A DNA stretch of 64,000 nucleotides. It comes from Leptasterias polaris. Taxonomy: Eukaryota; Echinodermata; Asteroidea; Forcipulatida; Asteriidae. The stretch covers positions 3,472,001 to 3,536,000 of the forward strand of contig JAZGTN010000035.1 in the NCBI GenBank assembly GCA_037783415.1, written 5' to 3'. The notes under the pieces were generated by a model that saw nothing but the letters and a program-made list of their open reading frames with translations, ran no database searches and was not told the origin of the DNA. Shown here piece by piece: positions 55,661-64,000 of the stretch (its first letter is position 1; the number at the start of each line of letters is the position of its first letter). A program made the position numbers and the translations under genes.

Positions 55661-57303
55661 CTGACATTATTGTTAAAGCTAAGATTGCTTACTATTCTTC
55701 TAAAGTTATCGGTTGTTCTGGCAATCAGAAAAAATGATTTGGTATTGTTAATCGTTTACTTAATAAGAGTAAAATACCTGTTCTGCCTACTTCAACTTCT
55801 GATGTTAACCTAGCTTCCAAATTCTCTGAATTTTTTGTAAACAAAATTGTCACTATTCGTAATGAGTTTTCTACAGTTTTCAGTAACAATGTTCCTTCTC
55901 AAAATGTACATTCAGTTAGTCTTAGAGAGTTTGAACCAGCTACTGAGAAAGAGATCAAGAAACTGCTTGCTAATTCCTCATCCAAATCCTGTGAGCTTGA
56001 CCCAGTTCCCACCTTTCTCATTAAGGACTGCTCTGATGTTCTCATTCCTTTGATTACTAATATCGTCAACAAATCCCTCAATACTGGTGTTTTCCCAAGT
56101 AGCCTTAAAATATCTTACATTCGCCCTCTCTTAAAGAAAAGCTGCTTGGATAAGGAAGTGTTCAATAATTACAGACCAATTTCCAACTTGAGTTTCCTAG
56201 GCAAGGCTATTGAACGAATTGTTTCATCTAGGTTACATGTTTTCATGCAAGACAACAGTCTCATTGACCCGTTTCAATCTGCATACAGACCCAATTATAG
56301 TACTGAAACCGCCTTATTACGTGTACACAATGATATTTTAACTACTCTAGATCAACGTAAAATTACTGCACTTATTTTTATTGATCTGAGTGCAGCATTC
56401 GAAACCGTGGATCACACCGTACTATTGTCTCGACTCCAAAACGTCATTGGTTTGCATGATCATGCCCTACAATGGTTTAAATCATATCTAGAATGTAGAC
56501 CCCAGTATGTGCGTGTCGGTGACGCCGCCTCTAATCCTGTTCAACTTGATTTTTCTGTTCCACAGGGTTCAGTTCTTGGCCCTCAGTTGTTTTCATTATA
56601 CATTTTTCCTCTTAAGGAAATAATTCAGAATCACACCCTCCAATATCACTCGTATGCTGATGACTTGCAATTATATGTCTCCTTTAATCCATCGCAACAA
56701 CATGCTGAATCTGGTATCGCTCGCATTGAGGCCTGTACCCGTGAAATTCGTCAGTGGTTGAACAACAACTTCCTGAAAATTAATGACAGCAAAACTGAAT
56801 TCATGTTAATAGGCTCTCCACCACAACTTTCCAAAGTCTCTATTCCGTTTATTTCTGTAGGTGACTCTCGAATCCAGCCGGTTAACCACGCTCGTAACCT
56901 TGGTGTTATTTTTGACTCTTCAATGTGTTTCAAGAATCACATTTCCCACACAGTTCGTTCTGCCTCATTTCATATCCGCAACATAGGAAAGATCCGAAAA
57001 TATCTTGACCGCACTTCAACAGAACAGCTTGTCCACTCATTTGTTACGTCTCGTCTTGACATGGGTAATTCACTTTTCTTTGGCCTTCCAGATGTCCAAC
57101 TTTCTCGTCTTCAACGCCTACAAAATACCGCTGCCCGTGTGGTCACTTTAACGAAAAAACACTCTCATATATACACCTGTCCTTCTCAATCTACACAGGC
57201 TCCCAATATCATCCAGAATCATTTACAAGCTGATGCTGATTCTTTTCAAAGCACTCAATGGGCAAGCACCAACGTACATCCTAGACATGCTCAGCATCTA
57301 TAA
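55640..57303 (+). pseudogene. LINE reverse transcriptase domain
   Basis: Reads from about 55640, through a TGA at 55735, then open. RT blocks: NNYRPISNLSFLGKAIERIV, IFIDLSAAFETVDHTVL, DFSVPQGSVLGPQLFSLYIF, HSYADDLQLYVSF (catalytic YADD near 56653), ARNLGVIFDSSMCF. A frameshift near 57180 precedes the stop. Confidence 0.88.
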
Positions 57304-57496
57304 GCCATCCCGCAACCTTCGATCAGGAAATAAATATCTTCTTCAAGAAGTCAAATCTCATCGAACCTGGGGGGACAGATCATTCTCCGTCGCGGCACCA
57401 CATCTCTGGAATCAGCTTCCTCTTCACATTAAAACCTCCAATACTATTCACTCATTCAAAAAGTCTCTCAAAACACACCTCATGTCTAAAGCATAG
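57233..57496 (+). pseudogene. LINE C-terminal segment after frameshift
   Basis: Continues the RT C-terminus in another frame: LILFKALNGQAPTYILDML to WNQLPLHIKTSNTIHSFKKS and a TAG at 57494-57496. This ending is typical of CR1/L2-type LINE ORF2. Confidence 0.8.
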
Positions 57497-57627
57497 TTCC
57501 TCCTAACTGAGTTTTTCTGTTGGTCCCCTCCCCTTTTGTTTTTTCGCTTCCTTTGTTACAGCACCTTGAGCACCTTTGGTGGATATGTAAGCTTTATAAG
57601 TCTTCGTTATTATTATTATTATTATTA

Positions 57628-60600
57628 TCTGTTTTGACCCAATTTATACTTGATATGATACACCACATATGGGACATGCATCAATGACAACGACCAAGAG
57701 AAATACTATAGCCGCTATAGGGCCATAAAGGGGCTGGAAGGAGAGGGTTTGAGAAGAAGGGGAGGGTTTGAGAAGAGGGGGTGCAGATTTTGCTTTCCCT
57801 CCAACTAAGGTAAAACTAGAGTACTTACTTACTACAAAGTTTAATACGCAGCCTACATTCGTCTTGTCTAGTTTCCGGACAATTGAGCCCTATCACGTAT
57901 CACCATGCCTATTCTGATTGGTATTGCCCCCCAAAACACTATCTCTTTTTAGGTGTTCGGGCACACAGCCCGTAACACCTCTTGTTTTTGTTCCGGTTTT
58001 TTTTCTTACTTTTTAATACTTCTTATTCTTCTTCTTATCCCCCGCGATTGTCCGCTAACAAAAGCACACTTCCCAAGCTCGTATAAACTTGAAATTTCTA
58101 CCATAGTTAGATATCCATTAGGAGACGAAACCGTTTCATTTACGTCATGATGACGTCATCAGGTGTCAAATTACAAGGTTTTTAGAAAAAAATAAATTAA
58201 TCTTTGAAAATCTGTAACAAATCACACTTAAGAGACCGGCGGTTGTTTTATGCGGGATCATACTTAGGTCATATAGGTCTTTATTTTTTGTCGTGTGCGT
58301 GACCTCACATGACCTCTACTTCCGGTCGTAACATGAAGAAACAGGAAGTGCCTTGTAATTTAAAAGTTGCACACTTTTTGAAGTTTTTTTTAACGGTGTT
58401 ATAGTCGAGCAAGAGTCTGGTTTAACAAAAAAAGACAAATGACGTCATAAAAGTCAAGAGTGCCCTCTAGCGGCAGGTTGAAAACAATTAAAAATGCACT
58501 TTTCCTAGATGTCTGTGGCGAAGTTTAAGATAATCGTTTCGAAATTGGTATACATAATGACCTTCATGCAGACAACATATGTGTGAAGTTTTAGATTGAT
58601 GACGTCATCGTGTGTCACATGGTATTGCCTTAAAGGTTTACTTTTTGAAGCCGTGTATTTACAAAACCACAAGATCGACTGAGTTGAAACTTGGCATGTT
58701 GAAAGACAGTGATATTGACTATGTAAATCTAAAGAGAAAACATGATGACGTCATTCCTTTTTTTTATACAAATATTTGAAATATTGACCAATTATTACGG
58801 GTATTTATTGACCCGCTGTCAAACCACGGGCTACACACACACTACGCGAACTAAACCAGTTTACTGTTTTGTTATCACGTAGTGTGTGTGTATACGTTGA
58901 GCAAATCATCCGCAAGGTTCAAAGTCCATCAAACATGCTTGTGGTCTAGTCTCTGTTCAAGGTTCGCGCAACCTGCTTTTGACAATACGCTTTGTTAGTC
59001 TCTAAAACAGCAGTCCATGCAAACCTCGTTAACTAGCAAATGCTGTGCTTTCGATCGTGTGCTTTTTAAAACTTTTGCTAAAGCTGGTGGTGCTATATCA
59101 AATTATGGTCATGCTTTTACCACGCTCTGTGGCATTATTGGCTTGCTCTGTGACAGATCGGCTCGTTTTAGTCTACGCAAACACCAATGTGAGCATTTTT
59201 GTTGGCCAACAAAGACACACTTTGAGTCGTGCGTAGCGCGTACACGCGTGCACTTTTCCATTGTTTTTCATCAATGATGGTGGTCAATGACGTGGTCAAT
59301 TTGCTTTGATTTGCTGTAAAACGTTAATCGGTGACAGGGTACGCTGAATATAAGGCATTTCATCACTAAGGTGACAAAAGGAATTGTCGTGTCCTTATTA
59401 ATACTAGCAGAAAACATGCGTATAACGTAACAACGATCTACAACCACGTTGCAAATTTACAATAAATTTGCAATGTTGTGTTTTGCACTCGTGGGGCCCA
59501 ATTTAATTATATTATGTATCCTCCCCTGTCCGGTTTTCGATGTAGTATGCCTTTTTCTTTGAATTGAAAAAAAATATATATATTCCATAATCAACTGATG
59601 CCCTAATTACCTTCCTTTGTTTATAAGAAATATGCAAACATATATTAAAACGTGATGGACATTGAAACTTTCACACCACGCACCGATCTTCGATGACTTC
59701 AATAGCGTCCCATTTGTTTTGAGTTTGACCTGTTTTCGATGCAAACAAGAAAGTATGGTGTCCGGGTGAAGCCATACGTGGAAGAAACATCTGCAGTGAC
59801 TACAAGTGTTCTGTGAGACTTAGTGTATGACTCTATAGCCAGCAGTTTTCTTCATTTTATTCAACATATTTTTTATCTAGTTCTAAAAATAACCATGGTA
59901 TTTTTCAAAAACTTTAAAAAAAATAAATAAAAAAAAAATGTAAATAATTTTTGGCTTTAAATCTTATTTTTATTTAGTTTTGTGTCTTTTTATGTTTCTT
60001 AACATTTAAAATAAAGCATATAAATAAACAGTGATAATCGAATCACAAAGCTGATGTTTAAATTTTAATATTAATAACAAAAATGATAGAGTGTTACAAA
60101 AAAAAAATTATCCAGACTATTAGAAAATGATATAAGGCACGTGGCTTCTTTAAGCCTCTGTATTTTTTTTCCCAGAATGCTCAGCAGAATGTTCAGTCAC
60201 ATGATTTGATCATCGTGAATTGTGAATTGAAAAAGTGTTTGATGAAACTTTTTCGGTGGGGAATTTATTTTTTATGGCCCCGACAGTATGACATATTTTT
60301 GTACCTTGCAGAAATGCCTAAATACCACAACTTTTTGCATTTACAAGTGCAACTAACCAGTGGAGCCTTACATGTTTCTAAGTTTTGGTCAAATGAGAGG
60401 AGACTCTTTGCTTGGCAAGTCAAACCACAAAAATTGTATCTAGGGACTGTTTACATCGCGCACAGAGAGGTAAAAGATTTGCCTCGATTTCAGGGACGCC
60501 CTGAATACAGGGCGTCCTACGATACTGGAGCATTATTTTTGTGCTCCTATAGTAAATTGCAAGATTGAGCTCAAGCCGCGATATATTACATTTAACGCTT

Positions 60601-63152
60601 GTTTTCCTGATAAAAGACGTCATCAATTGTAACATGACTTCGACTTAAAGTTGCAGTTTTACCAGATTTGTATACACAGTATTACAATTGCCTGGTCAAG
60701 CTTAAAACCAAATTGATGTATTCAAGCTGACAATGAGTAACATCCCATATTTGAACGTCATGCCGAACACCTTGTTTTTGTTGTGTAACAAAAATTTAAG
60801 TCTAGTTATTTTAGATAAGGTTAAAGTCAACTTGTTTGAGAAAAAAGAAAAAAATACGATAACTATACAATTAATAACGTCATTGCAAAAGAATTAAGGC
60901 CTAGCCGCCTACCCAATATTGTTGCTGATGTTCTTCATAGTCGCTAGTCGTCTTGTGCGGATTTCTTCTAGTTTGAGCTGTCCGCCATGCAAGGCAGCAG
61001 CAAGGCAGCAGCAAGACGGTGAGCTTGTCAGTTTTTTAAAGTTGAGGGCGCTATTTACTGTCACCGGTTGATTGCAAAATCACCCTGCTGTCAGTGGGGA
61101 CTGCAAATCCATCGTAGCGGCTTAGCAAAGAGTGATGTCATAATACAAATCACTATGGTAATAATACTGATAACTCATCTTAAGATGAATCTTAGTGTTG
61201 TGAAATCGACCCTGCAGGGCCGGCCAAGTTCGCGCAAGCATTGATCTCCACTAACAAACGGTGTCGTTTGACACACGCGTAGTGCCAATAATTTGTCAAA
61301 ACGTATTTTCCTCAACCAAATCTTGCAAGCAAAATCGTTTCCATGGTGATTTAAAAGACGGTGGAGAAACTGATACCTGCACACCGCAACAAGGGGAAAT
61401 TGTTCATGCGTGTATACGTATGTAATCTAATTAAAATTCATTGATGGCAACTTTATCAACCACGAGGAAAATTGAAATTGTTTTGTGTTCGTACAACGAA
61501 TCTTCGGGACGAACGGGTTTTTTCTTTCCCCCCACCCCCTAGTTTGATGCATTGGCTGATGTAGACTGGATCATCCACCTGTGAAAGAATTAAATAGGCT
61601 ATGTGCATGTCGGATCAACCATAGAGAAAGGGTCCTTTCTCTATGGATCAACCATAACAACATTGCTTTTGACACCCGCCAGTCTGTGGTGTCACAAAAT
61701 GTAGGCAGGCTCATCCGGTATTCAAGTCTCCACATGGTCGCCATACTGGCATTGCCTGGTTGAGCTCGAACATGAAGATGTGGTTGAACAACAACAACAC
61801 CAACACTAAAAGGAACAGCAGCAGCAACAACAACAACACTCATCTTTCAGGCGCTGGGACCCACCCAACTCGGCTAGAGGTCAAAAGGTCAAAGTAATTT
61901 CAGGCGATGGGACCCAGCAAACAACGTTTTTTATACCTAAACAGTGACGTCATGTGCACCCCCCCCCCCCCCCCCCCAAGAAAAAAGGGATCAAAAGATG
62001 GTTCACTCAGCCGAACCGGTCTCTCATCCACTAGACCTTTCTTTCAGGCGCTGGGACCGAGCAAACAAAAGTTGCTCATAATGACCCATCCCATAGGCCT
62101 ATGCACCTCGCATACAGATGTGCCTTTTGTATTATTCCATTATTTAAAAAAATAAATACTCATTATAATGCACCTCGCATGATCATATAGGTATATGCAC
62201 CTCGCGTACAGAAGTGCGGTTTGTCATTAATCCATTGTTCCAAAAGTTGCCCATGACCCATCCTATTATAGGCCTATAATGAACTTCTCGTACAGATGTG
62301 CGGTTTCCATTATTGCATCATCGTTTTACCTCTAAGATGGCAGCGCCGTGATGACGTCAATGCATATAAGAAAGTGCACTCCTCGAAACCTCACATCGTT
62401 ATAACTCCAAAAAATAAGTTAGTGGCCTGACGTTTCGACCCTAGCAGAGTCTTTCTCGAAGGCTAAATGACAACACACAACACACAACACACATACAAGC
62501 AGACAAGAGTTGCAAGAGTAGTCAAGTGGAAATACATGAATAGAGAGAGTGGAGGGAGAAAAGCAGAAAGCATTCAGAGAAGGCAGGGGGTAAGCAGGGA
62601 TTATGAAGACAAAGGGGGGGGGGTTATGAAGCTATCCTATCCTATCTTGTGGTCAAGCTATCCCCTTCCCTTCATAACCCCCCCCCCCTTTGTCTTCATA
62701 ATCCCTGCTTACGCCCCCTGCCTTCTCTGAATGCTTTCTGCTTTTCTCCCTCCACTCTCTCTATTCATGTATTTCCACTTGACTACTCTTGCAACTCTTG
62801 TCTGCTTGTATGTGTGTTGTCATTTAGCCTTCGAGAAAGACTCTGCTAGGGTCGAAACGTCAGGCCACTAACTTATTTTTTGCATTTATACCACAGGTCC
62901 TTTTGGTTGGTAATAAGCAGTTTGCAACAGCTAATTCTATTTTCTCATCGTTATAACTCGTATGACCAGCCAGACTTGTTTCTCTTCGCCGCTGCCAGGC
63001 CCTTGTTGTAAATACACATTGATTGTCTAACTTCCACCAACTCGGTTACACTCACATTGGTAACAATGAAAAGTATTTGGTGTCGAGTTGAATACGACGT
63101 GTCGTTTGACACACGCGTAGTGCCAATCAATTGACACACGCGTAGTGCCAAT
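57628..63152. other. Repeat-rich region without recognised genes
   Basis: Open frames here are short and show no family signature. Visible: a GGTGTT...AACACC hairpin at 57952-57979, several TGACGTCA-type motifs (58141-58760), AT-rich 59560-60130, a 10-bp-arm hairpin at 60494-60517, imperfect repeats starting TTTCAGGCGCTGGGACC (61845-62340), a poly-C run (61957-61977), a promoter-like stretch at 62334-62370 and the palindrome 62410-62880. Confidence 0.55.
62410..62880. repeat. Large palindrome, arms of about 210-220 bp
   Basis: The left arm 62410-62630 and right arm 62671-62880 are near-exact reverse complements with a ~40-bp spacer; the left arm carries about 12 extra bases in an ACAACACACAAC run. 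Arms end in AAAAATAAGT / ACTTATTTTT and contain CTGACGTTTCGACCCTAGCA and its complement. Confidence 0.93.
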
Positions 63153-64000
63153 GCAGTGTTTCTTGATTTTGCCAAGGCCTTTGATGTAATGCCTCATGAT
63201 ATTTTACTTCAAAAGCTAGCCCGTCAATATAATATTACCGGCAATATTTGGAAGTGGATTAAGTCCTTTATCTCTGGACGTTATCAGCGGGTACTATACA
63301 AAGGTAGCTTTTCACCCTGGCTTCCAGTTTCATCAGGAGTTCCCCAGGGTAGTGTCTTAGGACCACTTTTGTTCAACATGTTCATTAATGACCTTGCCTC
63401 ATGCACTTCTTCTGCCTGTCTGTTGTTTGCAGATGATACATTGTTATTCAGACCTATATCTTGCCAACAGGATGAATGTATTCTACAGGAGGATCTAAAT
63501 CAAATCCACAGATGGTGTGTAGACAACAAGATGAATCTGAATATTAAGAAAACTAAAGTTATGCGTATCACTTGTTCTAGTAATCCTGGTGTTCCTACAT
63601 ATAATTTTAATGATTCTCCTCTTGATGTTGTTGCAAATTACAAATATCTGGGTGTTATTTTAAACAGTAAATTGACTTGGAATGATCATGTGAACTATGT
63701 TGTGTCTAAGGCCAACAAAATGTTGGGCTTTATATTTAGTGTTGCCAAGGACTTATCTCAGGAGGCCAAATTAGCGCTATATAAGGCCTTAGTTTTACCT
63801 ATTCTAGAATATGGCCAGCCAGTGTGGTACCCTCATAATAATAATCTCATTGACAAAATAGAAAGTGTCCAGCGTCGTGCTACAAGAGTGATCCTAAAAC
63901 AAAGAAGAATGGAAATGAACTACACCGACGGGCTGATTCTTTTGAATTGGTCCACCCTTGTTGTACGACGCAAGTTCCTTTTAATCTCTTATGTCATAAA
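63153..64000 (+). mobile_element. 5'-truncated LINE reverse transcriptase, open to window end
   Basis: An uninterrupted frame from 63153 to the edge reads AVFLDFAKAFDVMPHDILL, VSSGVPQGSVLGPLLFNMF, LLFADDTLLF (catalytic FADD), KYLGVILNSKLTWNDHV, LPILEYGQPVWYP. This is a LINE RT palm and thumb starting inside block A, so the 5' part is missing. The family differs from 54139-57627 (FADD against YADD). No stop in ~282 codons suggests a young copy. Confidence 0.88.

Larger units (their letters stand above)
54139..57627 (+). mobile_element. CR1-like non-LTR retrotransposon, decayed
   Basis: Contains, in order, an N-terminal ORF with a 2A-like motif, an APE endonuclease, a reverse transcriptase, a C-terminal domain ending HSFKKSLKTHLMSKA, and an (ATT)n 3' tail at 57607-57627. 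Apparent frameshifts near 54680, 55640 and 57180 and a TGA at 55735-55737 make it inactive as it stands. The 5' boundary is not resolved. Confidence 0.88.

Noticed and set aside
60206..60568. 120-residue plus-strand ORF
   Set aside because: No recognisable domain, no splice or codon-use support, in a repeat-rich AT-rich region.
62821..62870. Hammerhead ribozyme
   Set aside because: TCGAAACGTC resembles part of the core, but the CUGAUGA segment is missing, so a catalytic fold is not supported.

Overview
This is a eukaryotic genomic window with AT-rich DNA, many introns and dense interspersed repeats. The repeat types (tRNA-derived SINEs with trinucleotide tails, TTAA-flanked MITEs, a CR1-like LINE whose first ORF carries a 2A-like peptide) fit a marine invertebrate deuterostome, most likely an echinoderm. 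That placement is an inference from repeat style, not a database match. All protein-coding host exons lie on the + strand.

Two tandem LDL-receptor-related (LRP/VLDLR-like) genes dominate. Gene 1 (219-10359) enters from the left, so its 5' part is missing. It reads EGF, YWTD propeller, EGF, two LDLa, EGF, YWTD propeller, EGF, then a short terminal exon with a stop and no transmembrane segment. Gene 2 (about 19025-51878) has a TATA-like promoter, a signal-peptide exon, an LDLa cluster (one copy wrecked by a transposon, one with a mutated donor), an EGF pair, and four YWTD propellers separated by EGF and LDLa modules. About 45 exons were placed by reading splice sites; every junction is phase-consistent, which is the strongest support for the models. 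Gene 2 would encode about 2,030 residues, also without a visible membrane anchor.

Gene 2 grew by tandem duplication of a roughly 6-kb, seven-exon module: EGF 158 nt, propeller exons of 155, 240, 259 and 139 nt, EGF 173 nt, LDLa pair 241 nt. The copies at 35.4-40.8 kb, 41.8-47.1 kb and 47.7-51.9 kb share exon lengths; the last two are nearly identical even in introns. The 3' flanks of genes 1 and 2 are also related, so whole-gene duplication came first.

The intergenic stretch 10.4-18.9 kb is repeat-filled. It includes a 3-kb element with inverted ends and ACGT-rich arrays (13797-16786), MITEs and SINEs. Introns carry a perfect 45-bp minisatellite touching a splice acceptor, a 106-bp minisatellite, hAT-like insertions and a perfect 54-bp-arm palindrome. 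Right of gene 2 lie a decayed CR1-like LINE (54139-57627), about 5 kb of repeats with a large palindrome (62410-62880), and a second, open RT fragment running off the right edge (63153-64000).
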